From Clostridioides difficile (lineage in GTDB: Bacteria > Bacillota > Clostridia > Peptostreptococcales > Peptostreptococcaceae): a stretch of DNA of 64,000 nt. A program made the translations under genes and the position numbers. Below the pieces are notes generated by a model, which searched no databases, was not told where the DNA came from, and was given only the letters and a program-made list of their open reading frames with translations. Below, one piece after another: positions 1 through 9,033 of the stretch; positions within the stretch are counted from its first letter, which is position 1; each line of letters starts with the position of its first letter. Location: the NCBI GenBank assembly GCA_024919175.1, contig CP103804.1:3410001-3474000 (forward strand), written 5' to 3'.

Positions 1-1117
1 TTTTTATTCTTATTTTTAACTCATCTTGAAGCTCATGAGTATATCTTATAAACTCTGCTACCTTGTCTCTTGGTACAACGACATCACATTCATCCATTTC
101 TGTTGTAGATGCCTTTATAGCTTCTAAGAAAGCCCCTCTGGCTGACCATATGGAATCATTTCTTTCTTGTGTATCTGATATAAATACATCTAATGCTCCA
201 CTTTCTAAACACAGATTAGCAACTTTCTCATATTCTTTTTCTATATCTTCAGCACTATTTCCATCAAATGTAAGTAAAAGATAAGCATCTGATGTATTAT
301 CTGGAAACTTTTTACCTAAAAATTCTTCCGCAGCCAAGATTACATCTCTTTCCATAAATTCTATGGCTGTTGGTATTGATTTTGATTTTATTATTTTAGG
401 AACAGTCTCTATTGCTATTGATAGATTTGGAAAAGGTATAAGTAAACTTACACTTTTCTTTGGTAAAGGAAGTAATTTTAATATTGCCTTTGTAACTATT
501 CCTAGAGTTCCTTCTGAACCTATTAATAAATCTTTTATACTATATCCAGAACTATTTTTAACTACTTTTCCCCCTATATTTACAACTTCTCCATTTGGTA
601 ATACTACTTCAAGACCTCTAACATAATCTCTTGTAACACCATATTTTACTGCTCTCATTCCACCTGCATTAGTATTTATATTACCTGCTATTGTAGCACT
701 CTTCTCACCTGGGTCAGGTGGATAAAATAAATCTCTCTCTTGAACATATTGACCTATTGTCATAAGTAAAACTCCTGGTTCTACTGTCAATGTTAGATTT
801 TCATAATCAACCTCAAGTATTTTATTCATTTTACATAGATTAATCATTATTCCACTATTTATGGCAACAGCAGCTCCTACAAGACCAGTTCCTTGTCCTC
901 TTGGTGTAACTGGTATATTGTTTTCATATGCATATTTCATTATTTTAGATACTTGTTCGGTTTCAAGCACATTTACTAAAACTTCAGGATATTTTTCTAT
1001 TCCTCCAAGTTCATCATGAGAAAAATCTTCATTTATATTGCTTCCAACTACAACATTTTCCTCTCCACAAATATCTATTAAAAAATCTATATCTTTTTTA
1101 TCAATTAATTTATACAT
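1..1117 (-). CDS. FAD-linked lactate/glycolate dehydrogenase (GlcD-type), 3' end outside window
   Basis: About 372 N-terminal residues are present; the stop lies beyond base 1. The frame reads MYKLIDKKDIDFLIDICG and then shows the PCMH-type FAD-binding fold: TPRGQGTGLVGAAVA near residue 70, YPPDPGEKSATIAGNINTNA near 130, and GSEGTLGIVTKAILKLLPLP near 195, all hallmarks of the GlcD/D-lactate dehydrogenase family. It is the last gene of the larA-etfB-etfA operon, starting 10 nt after etfA. In acetogens (LctBCD of Acetobacterium) this enzyme pairs with EtfAB to oxidise lactate with NAD while consuming reduced ferredoxin (electron confurcation). By analogy it is the lactate-oxidising subunit here. 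Substrate chirality cannot be read from the sequence. The ATG at 1117 is preceded by a GGGGG stretch. Confidence 0.9.
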   Translation of the reverse strand, partial: MYKLIDKKDIDFLIDICGEENVVVGSNINEDFSHDELGGIEKYPEVLVNVLETEQVSKIMKYAYENNIPVTPRGQGTGLVGAAVAINSGIMINLCKMNKILEVDYENLTLTVEPGVLLMTIGQYVQERDLFYPPDPGEKSATIAGNINTNAGGMRAVKYGVTRDYVRGLEVVLPNGEVVNIGGKVVKNSSGYSIKDLLIGSEGTLGIVTKAILKLLPLPKKSVSLLIPFPNLSIAIETVPKIIKSKSIPTAIEFMERDVILAAEEFLGKKFPDNTSDAYLLLTFDGNSAEDIEKEYEKVANLCLESGALDVFISDTQERNDSIWSARGAFLEAIKASTTEMDECDVVVPRDKVAEFIRYTHELQDELKIRIK

Positions 1118-1127
1118 TTCTATCCCC

Positions 1128-2348
1128 CTATTCAGCTGCTGATGCCACGTATATTTGCTTATCATCTTTTTTATCTTCTATTTTTTTAATCAATTTAGGA
1201 ATAATATCATAAATATCTCCTATTAAAGCCAAGTGTGCTACATCAAGTATAGGTGCTTTATCATCTTTATTTATAGCTACTATATAATCAGCTCCTTGCA
1301 TTCCTGCGACAAATTGAACAGCTCCAGATACACCACAAGTTATTATGAGTTTAGGTTTGACAGTTCTACCACTAAGACCTATTTGTTTTTTAGCATCTAT
1401 CCAACCTGCTTCTATAATCGGTCTTGTTCCTGCTACTTGAGCATTTAACTTATCAGCTAATTTATATATCATATCCATATCTTCTTGTTTCTTTATCGCT
1501 CTACTTGCAACTACTATTACTTCTGCTTCTTCAAGACCAACTTCTTTATTTTTTTCTTTTACACTCAGTACTTCAATCTTAGATTTTAACTCTTTTTTTT
1601 CTATTTCGCATAAAGTTATTTTTCCTATTGCATTTTCTACCTTTTCTGGAGCTGAAAATATTTTATATCTTACAGTGGCAAATTGAGGTCTATTATTAGG
1701 TGTATTTATATGAGCCATTATGTTTCCACCAAATGCTGGTCTTATTTGGTCTAAATCAGTGTTTGATTGAACATCAAGTATTGTACAATCTGCTGTAAGC
1801 CCTGTTTTAAATCTAGCAGCAAGCCTTGGAGCTAATGACCTACCTAATGTAGTTCCACCAACCAACATTATTGTTGGTTTTGTTTTATTTATAAAGTTTT
1901 CTATTGCTTTTGCATATGGCTCTATCCTAAACTCTTTAAATTCATCTTCATCATACACAAACACTTCATCAATACCATAAGAGATAAGATTCTTACACTT
2001 ATCTTTTATATCTTTTCCTACAAATACACAATATACAGGTTGATTTATTTTTGATGCTATTTCACGAGCTTTTCCTATAAGTTCATATGTTACAGGATGT
2101 ATATTCCCATTGTGATGTTCTACATATACTGCCACTCCCTTCCATTCATCCTTATTTATTTTTGCTTTATTACTCTCTATAAATTCAAATGCACCTTTGG
2201 GTCCACTTTTGACACACAATTTGCACATCTTACAGCCAGCACTTATTTCTACCTTACCTGATTTTTCTTCTATAGCACCAAAAGGACAAATTTCTAATAC
2301 TCTTTTCAAATCAGTTATTTTATCTTGATTTACAACTATTTTTGACAT
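1128..2348 (-). CDS. etfA: Electron transfer flavoprotein alpha subunit with N-terminal ferredoxin domain
   Basis: 406 residues, longer than a plain EtfA (about 320) because of an N-terminal iron-sulfur extension. ICPFGAIEE near residue 20 and CKMCKLCVKSGP near 40 supply four cysteines, enough for one [4Fe-4S] cluster; the second cluster's usual cysteines are missing. The middle is the EtfA adenine-nucleotide fold, and the C-terminal FAD domain shows GGTTLGRSLAPRLAARFKTG, GRTVKPKLIITCGVSGAVQF and HLALIGDIYDIIPKL. The ferredoxin extension is typical of EtfA partners of bifurcating dehydrogenases (LctC, CarE). It takes electrons from the FAD-linked dehydrogenase downstream and works with EtfB encoded 13 nt upstream. 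The ATG follows a GGGGGA ribosome site. Confidence 0.93.
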   Translation of the reverse strand: MSKIVVNQDKITDLKRVLEICPFGAIEEKSGKVEISAGCKMCKLCVKSGPKGAFEFIESNKAKINKDEWKGVAVYVEHHNGNIHPVTYELIGKAREIASKINQPVYCVFVGKDIKDKCKNLISYGIDEVFVYDEDEFKEFRIEPYAKAIENFINKTKPTIMLVGGTTLGRSLAPRLAARFKTGLTADCTILDVQSNTDLDQIRPAFGGNIMAHINTPNNRPQFATVRYKIFSAPEKVENAIGKITLCEIEKKELKSKIEVLSVKEKNKEVGLEEAEVIVVASRAIKKQEDMDMIYKLADKLNAQVAGTRPIIEAGWIDAKKQIGLSGRTVKPKLIITCGVSGAVQFVAGMQGADYIVAINKDDKAPILDVAHLALIGDIYDIIPKLIKKIEDKKDDKQIYVASAAE

Positions 2349-2361
2349 TTTGTCTTCCCCC

Positions 2362-3150
2362 TTAGACTAATTTTAATTCCTCTAATTTATTTATAAGTAC
2401 AGAGCTTAACTCTTCTGCATTTCCTCTCATAATATTTTTATCTGTATTTGGCTTAGGAGGAAATATTCTTACAACTTGAGTAGGGGAACCATTTAATCCA
2501 TAATTATTTTCGTCATTGTCTTCAAAATCATCTAGATTATACATAGATATTTTTCTTTCCTTAGTCTCTAACTTTAACTTGAATGAAGGCAATCTTGGTT
2601 GAAAAATATCTTTTTCTACTGTTATCAAACAAGGATACTCAATTTCACATATTTGTAAATCATTTGGCATATCTATTTCAACAACTATACTTTTATCTTT
2701 GACTTCAATTAATTTTGTAACATTCGTTACATGAGGTATATCTAAAAACTCAGCTACTTCAGGTCCAACCTGTGCTGTATCACCATCAGTAGTTTGTTTT
2801 CCACAAATTATTAAATCTACTCTACCCATTTTTCTAATACCTTGTGATATAGTGTAGGAAGTTGCCAAAACATCTGCTCCTCCAAATCTTCTATCACTTA
2901 TTAAAGCTCCTTCATCTGCCCCCATCATAAAACTCTCTTCTATTACCTTCTTTGCTTGCGGAGGACCCATAGTAAGTACTTTTAGGTTAGCTTTTGTGTC
3001 TTTTTTTATTCTAAGTGCTGTTTCTAAAGCATATAAATCATACGGATTCATTTTTGAATCTACTCCATCTCTCTTCAATACACCTGTGGATTCATCAACC
3101 TCTACTGCAGTTGTTCCAGGTACTTGTTTAATACATGTCAAAATTTCCAT
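2362..3150 (-). CDS. etfB: Electron transfer flavoprotein beta subunit
   Basis: 262 residues, the usual EtfB length. MEILTCIKQVPGT at the start, NPYDLYALETALRIK near 36, the anchor region GGADVLATSYTI and the motif CGKQTTDGDTAQVGPEVAE near 115 mark the EtfB nucleotide-binding fold. The DGDTAQVGP loop is the type seen in bifurcating EtfB proteins that bind FAD rather than AMP; this is an inference from motif similarity. It forms the heterodimer with EtfA immediately downstream. AAGGAGTG precedes the ATG. Confidence 0.94.
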   Translation of the reverse strand: MEILTCIKQVPGTTAVEVDESTGVLKRDGVDSKMNPYDLYALETALRIKKDTKANLKVLTMGPPQAKKVIEESFMMGADEGALISDRRFGGADVLATSYTISQGIRKMGRVDLIICGKQTTDGDTAQVGPEVAEFLDIPHVTNVTKLIEVKDKSIVVEIDMPNDLQICEIEYPCLITVEKDIFQPRLPSFKLKLETKERKISMYNLDDFEDNDENNYGLNGSPTQVVRIFPPKPNTDKNIMRGNAEELSSVLINKLEELKLV

Positions 3151-3166
3151 AAACTACACTCCTTTT

Positions 3167-4441
3167 TTATTTGACTATCATAGATACTCCATCAGGTATA
3201 ACTGTAACTTTGCTATCTTCACCGACTATATTAGTAGCCATAGCTAAAGCATCCTTAAAATTAAATGCATGTTTCATATGCATTTTCTTTATCATTTCAG
3301 GACTACACTTATCTGTTACCATTATTACAGTATACTTAGATAGTATTCTTGCTAATATCTGAAATTCCCACTGGTCTGGAATTGTATCACATCTATCAAC
3401 ACTCCTAATTTTTTCTAAAAGTTGTTCTGGAGAATCTGCGTTTGCTACATTTTCATAAAAGGATTGACCCCCATGACCATCATTACAAGCTGCAATCATT
3501 ATTATTACTCCACCTTCTTTACAGGTAGCCTCTGCTGCTGTCATCCCCTTAACTGCTTGATAAATATTTTGGTCTAATGGGTATCCACCATTTGTACTCA
3601 CTACAATATCCGACTTTATGGAATTTACTTTTGAAAGTTCTGTTACAAATTCACAACCTTTGGTATGTGCTTTTTCGACATCGCCAGCAAATGATGCTAT
3701 TACTTTTTTCTCTTTATCTATTACAACATTCAATATAAATGCTAGTTTAGCAACCTTAGCTGCATATACCATATCTTCATGAATAGGATTATTTTTTAAT
3801 TTTCCAGTTCTCGAATTATCACTATCTATAAAATCACTACAATGGTTATACATTATAGTCTTTGCAGAGGCTATTCCGGGGAGTACACTTTTTCTTCCTC
3901 CTGAAAATCCTGCAAAAAAATGTGGTTCTATAAAACCTTCTGCGATTAAAAGTTCTGCCTCAAATGCAAGTTTATTTATATATAAATCCCCACCTGAAGG
4001 TAATACACCCACCTTGCACATAGCTTCATCATCAGTAGATATATGCATGATTATTTCTTCATTATCTACAATTTCTTCTCCCATCTTATAAACTAATTCT
4101 TCCCTTGTACTTGGCCTATGAAAACCAGTTGCTACTATAATTTTCACATCAATTTTAGGATTAGCCTTCCTAATTCTTCTTAAAAGAATTGGCATAGTTA
4201 TTTTACTTGGAACAGGTCTCGTATGGTCACTTGTAATTATGACTACATTGTTTTTTCCTTTAACTAACTCTTCCAATGATAAAGAGTCTATTGGATTATT
4301 CATAGATTTTTCAACTATTTCTTCTTGTGTCTTATGTTCCACATAATTATCCGATTTTGATTCCAAGACACCAAGAAAACGTTTGTTAGGTATTTCTAAA
4401 ATCATTCCTTGCTTTGAATAAGGTACTTTTAACTTTACCAT
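3167..4441 (-). CDS. larA: Lactate racemase family protein (LarA, DUF2088)
   Basis: 424 residues, close to LarA of Lactobacillus plantarum. Family motifs are visible in order: TSDHTRPVPSK near 70, ATGFHRPSTREE near 104 with the first conserved His, EPHFFAGFSGGRKSVLPGIAS near 175 with the nickel-pincer His/Lys pair, and NPIHEDM near 218. LarA interconverts D- and L-lactate using a nickel-pincer nucleotide made by LarBCE; no larB, larC or larE is in this window. Sitting first in an operon with a lactate dehydrogenase/Etf system, it probably converts lactate to the isomer the dehydrogenase uses. Relatives act on other 2-hydroxyacids, so the substrate is inferred from context. Start ATG follows GGGAGA. 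Confidence 0.88.
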   Translation of the reverse strand: MVKLKVPYSKQGMILEIPNKRFLGVLESKSDNYVEHKTQEEIVEKSMNNPIDSLSLEELVKGKNNVVIITSDHTRPVPSKITMPILLRRIRKANPKIDVKIIVATGFHRPSTREELVYKMGEEIVDNEEIIMHISTDDEAMCKVGVLPSGGDLYINKLAFEAELLIAEGFIEPHFFAGFSGGRKSVLPGIASAKTIMYNHCSDFIDSDNSRTGKLKNNPIHEDMVYAAKVAKLAFILNVVIDKEKKVIASFAGDVEKAHTKGCEFVTELSKVNSIKSDIVVSTNGGYPLDQNIYQAVKGMTAAEATCKEGGVIIMIAACNDGHGGQSFYENVANADSPEQLLEKIRSVDRCDTIPDQWEFQILARILSKYTVIMVTDKCSPEMIKKMHMKHAFNFKDALAMATNIVGEDSKVTVIPDGVSMIVK

Positions 4442-4473
4442 TTTTAATCTCCCATTATAATAAACTATAGAAT

Positions 4474-4491
4474 TGGTATGTGGTCATACCA
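4474..4491. promoter_or_regulatory. Predicted GntR/FadR-family operator upstream of larA
   Basis: TGGTATGTGGTCATACCA is a perfect 7-bp inverted repeat (TGGTATG/CATACCA, 4-bp spacer). It also contains TGGTCATACCA, an exact match to the TGGTnnnACCA core recognised by FadR/LldR regulators. It lies between the FadR-type regulator gene and larA, just downstream of the predicted -10, a geometry suited to repression that lactate could relieve. Confidence 0.75.
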
Positions 4492-4504
4492 GTTTTACAT
4501 TTAT

Positions 4505-4533
4505 ATAATAGTACCATTATCTTCTATTTGCAA
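4505..4533 (-). promoter_or_regulatory. Predicted SigA promoter of the larA-etfBA-dehydrogenase operon
   Basis: On the minus strand TTGCAA (4533-4528) and TATTAT (4510-4505) are 17 nt apart. The predicted operator at 4474-4491 begins about 13 nt past the -10, so it covers the start site. Confidence 0.55.
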
Positions 4534-4558
4534 GAATAATTTATTTTATAACAAACTT

Positions 4559-5272
4559 TTAATTTTCATTTTTTCTGTAGTTTTTGCTTATAAATCTCAT
4601 ATGTTCTTTTGCTTTTTCACTTGCAAGTTCAGTATTACTTTCTATAACTGCATTATATATAGCTTCATGTTGCTTAAGTAAGATAGTTTCATTTAAAGGT
4701 TCTGCAATTATCTTCTCTCTTGCATCTTCTATAAATCCATCAAACAATTTTGATGCTGTTATAAAAAGACTTTGAATTAAATAGTTTTTGCTTATTGTAG
4801 CTAATTTACTGTGAAATTTTTGATCTAATAAAACCAAAATTTTATTATTATCTTTTTTCTTAGTTTCTATTCTCATTTCATCTATTATGCTTTTTAATTC
4901 TATAGATTCAGAAGAAGTTATTCTCTTTGAAGCAAGTTTTGCAATCTCAATTTCTAAAATTATTCTAAGTTCTAGTATATCTTCAAGTGTACCATTATTC
5001 AGTTTAAAAATCATAGATAGAGGCTCTATTAAAGTTTTTTCTATATTTGTGCATATAAAATTACCCTCACCTTGTCTGCTTTCTATCACACCCATAGTTT
5101 CTAAAACTCTGATAGCTTCTCTGATAGAGGTTCTACTTACATCCATTTGTTCAGATAATTCTCTTTCAGACAGTAGTTTATCACCCTTTTTTAACTCCCC
5201 ATTTAATATCTTATATTGAATTTGTTCAATCACTTGTTCATAAACCTTTTTACTAGCTATACTATTAAACAT
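4559..5272 (-). CDS. GntR-family (FadR/LldR subfamily) transcriptional regulator
   Basis: 237 residues. The N-terminal winged helix reads VIEQIQYKILNGELKKGDKL, LSERELSEQMDVSRTSIREA and GVIESRQGEGNFI (residues 13-75). The C-terminal half (about 90-230) is the all-helical FCD effector domain with LRIILEIEIAKLA, a DQKFHSKLA metal-binding region and LLKQHEAIYNAV with its His. FCD regulators sense small organic acids. Its place just upstream of the lactate operon, with a FadR-type operator between, points to lactate-responsive control. Start ATG follows AGGAGGAAAAA. Confidence 0.88.
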   Translation of the reverse strand: MFNSIASKKVYEQVIEQIQYKILNGELKKGDKLLSERELSEQMDVSRTSIREAIRVLETMGVIESRQGEGNFICTNIEKTLIEPLSMIFKLNNGTLEDILELRIILEIEIAKLASKRITSSESIELKSIIDEMRIETKKKDNNKILVLLDQKFHSKLATISKNYLIQSLFITASKLFDGFIEDAREKIIAEPLNETILLKQHEAIYNAVIESNTELASEKAKEHMRFISKNYRKNEN

Positions 5273-5396
5273 TTTTTCCTCCTATGTACTAGTCGTTGTT
5301 ATAATATATATCTATTATATATCTTAAGTCATTACATTCATATATTTTTATTACTTTTAATATAATATCTTATAACTCAAATTTACAGGTGATATT

Positions 5397-6656
5397 ATGA
5401 AAAAAAATAAAATTATTGGTTTTTTCGCTCCAGCTATCATAGTTGGAGTTCTAGTTTTAGGCATTATCTTATACCCAAATGAAGCTATAAAATCTGCAAG
5501 AGAGGGTTTTTCCATATGGTCTAATGTTCTAGTCCCATCACTACTCCCTTTTATAATTGGTGCAAACCTAATTGTTGATTTAAAAATAGTAGATATTATA
5601 GGGTTTATTATTAATCCCATAACTAGACTTGTGTTTAATGTATCAGGAAAAAGTGCTTTAGCTTTTGCAATATCAGCAGTATCTGGTTATCCAGTAGGAG
5701 CAAGTCTAGCTTCTGAATTTAGAAGCAATAAACAGATTTCTAAGCATGAAGCCCAAAGACTTGTATCTTTTTGCTCTACATCAGGACCTCTATTTATAAT
5801 AGGTTCAGTTGGTACAGGTATGTTTCAAAATTCAAATTTAGGCTACTTGATGATTTTGTGTCATTACTTGGGAACTATATTGGTTGGTCTTTTCTTTAGA
5901 AATTATGGAAATGAAAATCTTCCAAAAACAAAACTAGATTTAAAAACAAACATAAAAAACATAATCAATATTAGAAATTCTAGTGGTAATGGCTTTTTTG
6001 TTCTATTTGGAAATGCTGTCTTTAATGGAGTAAATACATTACTTACAGTTGGTGGCTTTGTAATTGTTTTTTCAGTAGTATTTAAAATACTATCACTATT
6101 TAATGTAATATCATTAATAGCATCAGTTTTATATTTACCTCTGTCACTTTTAGGTGTCAATAAAGAACTCTGTCAAGCATTTGTAAGTGGTCTATTTGAA
6201 ATCACAATTGGTTGTAATAAAGTTTCTAGCATAACAAGTGCCCCAGAAATTCTCAGAGCATCTTTAGCTAGTTTTCTGATAGGATTTAGTGGATTGTCCA
6301 TATTAGCTCAATGTTGTACATTTTTATCAAAAACAGATATAGACTTAAAATTATACATACTAAGTAAGTTTGCACATGGACTTTTAGCAGGTTTATTTAT
6401 TTTTATACTTTATCCTATAGCAAACTCAACTGTGTTAGTTTCTAGCTTTGCTGATACATATAATGTTATATATAATAATATGATTTGGTTCTATTATCTT
6501 AGCTATTATGACATAATTCTTCAAATTGTAATAATAATTTACTTAATTTCAGCTTTATTTGTTGCTAAAAAACATATGAGAAATTTATCTACAAGTGGAA
6601 AATTAATTAGATATAAAGATACTTTTTTTATAAAGAACTTATTTCGAAAAAAATAA
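5397..6656 (+). CDS. ylbJ: Sporulation integral membrane protein YlbJ/SpoVV
   Basis: 419 residues with about eight to ten hydrophobic segments and nucleoside-recognition ('Gate') motifs: WSNVLVPSLLPFIIGANLI near 35, SAVSGYPVGASLASEFR near 95, STSGPLFIIGSVGTGMF near 122, and in the second half FVSGLFEITIGCNKVSS near 265. In Bacillus the homologue SpoVV sits in the outer forespore membrane and moves dipicolinic acid from mother cell to forespore. AGGTGATATT precedes the ATG. It is divergent from the GntR regulator and has no partner gene. I could not recognise a clear SigE promoter in the 124-nt gap upstream. Confidence 0.85.
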   Translation: MKKNKIIGFFAPAIIVGVLVLGIILYPNEAIKSAREGFSIWSNVLVPSLLPFIIGANLIVDLKIVDIIGFIINPITRLVFNVSGKSALAFAISAVSGYPVGASLASEFRSNKQISKHEAQRLVSFCSTSGPLFIIGSVGTGMFQNSNLGYLMILCHYLGTILVGLFFRNYGNENLPKTKLDLKTNIKNIINIRNSSGNGFFVLFGNAVFNGVNTLLTVGGFVIVFSVVFKILSLFNVISLIASVLYLPLSLLGVNKELCQAFVSGLFEITIGCNKVSSITSAPEILRASLASFLIGFSGLSILAQCCTFLSKTDIDLKLYILSKFAHGLLAGLFIFILYPIANSTVLVSSFADTYNVIYNNMIWFYYLSYYDIILQIVIIIYLISALFVAKKHMRNLSTSGKLIRYKDTFFIKNLFRKK

Positions 6657-6924
6657 AATGTATAAAAATTAACTAAATGCTTCCATTTTTTAATTATATT
6701 TGTCATAATCTTAATAACCTTTTTAATTACTTTATCATCATAGTTACTTCATCACAATTTTGATAATTTTTTATAACAATATTTTTCAAAAATTCTCCTT
6801 AATCACATACAGCACACTTATATAGACTAATTGGTATATTTTTCCAATATATAATATTTCATTTATATTATATAATAAATACCGACCTAAACTTATCAAA
6901 TCAAACTAAGAGGAGTGGTTGAAA

Positions 6925-7491
6925 ATGGCAACAAGACCTATAGAAATAGACGAATATAAAAAGATAATGGAACTACTACATACGGGCTTTATTTATAGCG
7001 AAAATGGCGTTGAAAAAAGATTTAGAAAGAATCCTAAGGTTGCATTAGCACTAATGTTAGAAGCTAATTTAGGTCTAAGAATATCAGATATTTTAAGATT
7101 AAAAATAGGTAATTTTAAAGGTAATATGTTAGAAATAAACGAAAAAAAGACAGGCAAATTGCAGTATAGACCTGTTAACAAAAATATAATTGAATCCATA
7201 AATGAACATGCAAGAAAGTATAATCTTAAATCGGATGACTACTTAGTAAATATAAAGACAAAAGCTATTCAAAAACAGTTGAGGATAATTTGCAAATACT
7301 TAAATTTGTATAACATAAGTACACATAGCTTTAGAAAGCTCTACGCTACTACTCAATTTGAAAAGAGTAACAATAACTTAGAATTAGTTAAGGAACTCTT
7401 AAACCATAGTTCTGTAGCCACTACACAGCGATATATAAGGGTAACCCAGCAAGCTATTAACGAAGCTAGTGAGAATTTTTTTATCGAATAA
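6925..7491 (+). CDS. recV: Tyrosine site-specific recombinase, RecV-like
   Basis: 188 residues, a compact tyrosine recombinase made of little more than the catalytic domain. Catalytic residues can be placed: LGLRISDIL (Arg I) near 55, the Lys region EKKTGKLQYRPV near 76, STHSFRKLYATT (H-x-x-R) near 135, LLNHSSVATTQRYI with the final His and nucleophilic Tyr near 155-170. In C. difficile RecV inverts switch sequences, including that of cwpV, so its sites lie outside this window. ATG at 6925 is chosen over TTG at 6919 because AGGAG (6911-6915) is 9 nt from the ATG but 3 nt from the TTG. The identification with RecV is by size, catalytic layout and genomic context. Confidence 0.85.
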   Translation: MATRPIEIDEYKKIMELLHTGFIYSENGVEKRFRKNPKVALALMLEANLGLRISDILRLKIGNFKGNMLEINEKKTGKLQYRPVNKNIIESINEHARKYNLKSDDYLVNIKTKAIQKQLRIICKYLNLYNISTHSFRKLYATTQFEKSNNNLELVKELLNHSSVATTQRYIRVTQQAINEASENFFIE

Positions 7492-7550
7492 GTAAAATGT
7501 TATAATCTATCTATTTTTCTATTATCTTATTAAATCACCAGATGTTAAAA

Positions 7551-7592
7551 AGGTGAAGAAAAACAAAATAAACGTTTTGTTTTTCTTCACCT
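7551..7592. terminator. Bidirectional intrinsic terminator between recV and hom
   Basis: An 18-bp perfect inverted repeat (AGGTGAAGAAAAACAAAA and its complement) around a 6-nt loop lies between two convergent genes; the T-rich arm serves as the U tract in both directions. Confidence 0.85.
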
Positions 7593-7622
7593 TTAAACTT
7601 TTACAATCATTACATAGATATT

Positions 7623-8825
7623 TTAATCTACTTTTAATAGTTTTTTAACTGACTTACTATAATTATTTCTCTTTACATCTTCTAAGAATCTATCTATTTC
7701 ATGCTCTGATTTTGCGTTTACAAAAATAGCAAGCTCTTCTTCATCTATAATATTATAGCTATCTATATACTTCTCTAAACATCTTAAAATACCATCTCTA
7801 TTATATTCACTAAATCTGACTACTGCACTGCATTCATCTTCTATAAGCCCACTCAAATCCAATTTACCTTTTGAAAAAGACTTTATATTTGAACTCCTAT
7901 CATCTATTATATCTATGATATCAGCATAAACAGCACTTCCTGTTGCACCTCTTCCAGCTCCCTTACCTACAAAAGAAAGTTCTCCTACTGAGTCTCCTAC
8001 TATAATTACTACATTAAACTCATTATCTATTTTAGATAGCATATTATTATTATCCACCAATGCTGGTCTAACAAATCCACTTACTTCTCCCAATTCATAC
8101 TTACTTCTAGCAACTAATTTTATCTTACAATCTAATTTCTTAGCATATTCTATATCCTTTTCATCTATTGAAGTTATTCCTTCTAATAACAAGTCTTTCC
8201 AATATACTATTTTCCCATAAGATAAAGTAGATAATATAGATAATTTTCTAGCACTATCATATCCTAAAACATCTGCATCTGGATTAACTTCTGCAAAGCC
8301 TAGTTCTTGTGCTTGTTTTAAAGCTACATCATATGGTAGATTTTCATCATACATCTTTGATAATATAAAGTTGCATGTTCCATTTAAAATAGCATTTATA
8401 CTTTTTATACTATTACCTTCTAATGATTCTATTAATGGTTTTAAAACTGGAATACCGCCTGCTACTGATGCTTCAAATTTAATACTAACATCATTTAAGT
8501 TAGCCAACTCTATAAGGTCACTACCTCTTTCAGCTAATAAATCTTTATTTGCTGTTACTACATGTATTTTTTTATTTAGAGCTCTTGTTACATAATCAAG
8601 AGCTGGATTTAGTCCTCCAATTACTTCAACTAATATATCAATATCTTTACTAAATATATCTTCTATATCTGTTGTCACCTTATCAAAATATCTCTTCGTT
8701 TTATGCTTGTCTTTGTCTTTAACTAAAATTCCAACTATTTCTATTTCTCTTTTTGAAGTATTATTCTCTATTAAATCTATTAATCCACTTCCTACTGTTC
8801 CATACCCTAATATTCCTATCTTCAC
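7623..8825 (-). CDS. hom: Homoserine dehydrogenase
   Basis: 400 residues. GILGYGTVGSGLI at the N-terminus is the NAD(P) Rossmann loop; TANKDLLAERG near 92, KFEASVAGGIPVLKPL near 115 and ILNGTCNFILSKM near 142 belong to the substrate and catalytic domain; DYDSARKL-like and ADVLGYDSARKLS near 180 follow. The last 80 residues form an ACT domain (ECSAVVRFSEYNRDGILRCL). It reduces aspartate semialdehyde to homoserine, the branch point to threonine and methionine. The start is GTG at 8825. Upstream is a SAM-I riboswitch, so transcription should fall when SAM is plentiful, tying the gene to methionine supply. No other pathway gene is adjacent. Confidence 0.95.
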   Translation of the reverse strand: MKIGILGYGTVGSGLIDLIENNTSKREIEIVGILVKDKDKHKTKRYFDKVTTDIEDIFSKDIDILVEVIGGLNPALDYVTRALNKKIHVVTANKDLLAERGSDLIELANLNDVSIKFEASVAGGIPVLKPLIESLEGNSIKSINAILNGTCNFILSKMYDENLPYDVALKQAQELGFAEVNPDADVLGYDSARKLSILSTLSYGKIVYWKDLLLEGITSIDEKDIEYAKKLDCKIKLVARSKYELGEVSGFVRPALVDNNNMLSKIDNEFNVVIIVGDSVGELSFVGKGAGRGATGSAVYADIIDIIDDRSSNIKSFSKGKLDLSGLIEDECSAVVRFSEYNRDGILRCLEKYIDSYNIIDEEELAIFVNAKSEHEIDRFLEDVKRNNYSKSVKKLLKVD

Positions 8826-8887
8826 TGTTACATACCCCCATCATTTTTGATTATATTAATTTATTTATATGTATAAATATACCAATT

Positions 8888-8912
8888 AAAAAAGCTTGAG
8901 TATAAACTCAAG
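8888..8912 (-). terminator. hom: Riboswitch-controlled intrinsic terminator of hom
   Basis: On the minus strand CTTGAGT-TTAT-ACTCAAG forms a 7-bp stem followed by CTTTTTT. The stretch GTTTATACTC inside it is a perfect 10-nt complement of GAGTATAAAC that overlaps the 3' side of riboswitch helix P1, so an antiterminator can form when SAM is absent. Confidence 0.85.
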
Positions 8913-8930
8913 CCATATGACGGGTTTATA

Positions 8931-9033
8931 CTCATCTTTCAGCATAATTGCTGCAGGATTTAGCACCAATGTATATTAAAATATACTGGTTGCCGGGCTT
9001 CATAGGGCCAGTCCCTCTGCCTCTCTTGATAAG
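8931..9033 (-). ncRNA. SAM-I (S-box) riboswitch aptamer
   Basis: On the minus strand the S-box consensus is clear: CTTATCAAGAGAGGCAGAGG, then GACTGGCCC-ATGAAGCCCGGCAACC, then GGTGCTAAATCC, and GATGAG closing P1 with CTTATC (one G-U pair). It sits about 100 nt upstream of hom, followed by an antiterminator/terminator pair, so SAM binding should stop transcription of hom. Confidence 0.95.

Noticed and set aside
63..626. Plus-strand open frames at 63-284 and 363-626.
   Set aside because: They are shadows of the FAD-dehydrogenase gene on the minus strand, which has clear family motifs.
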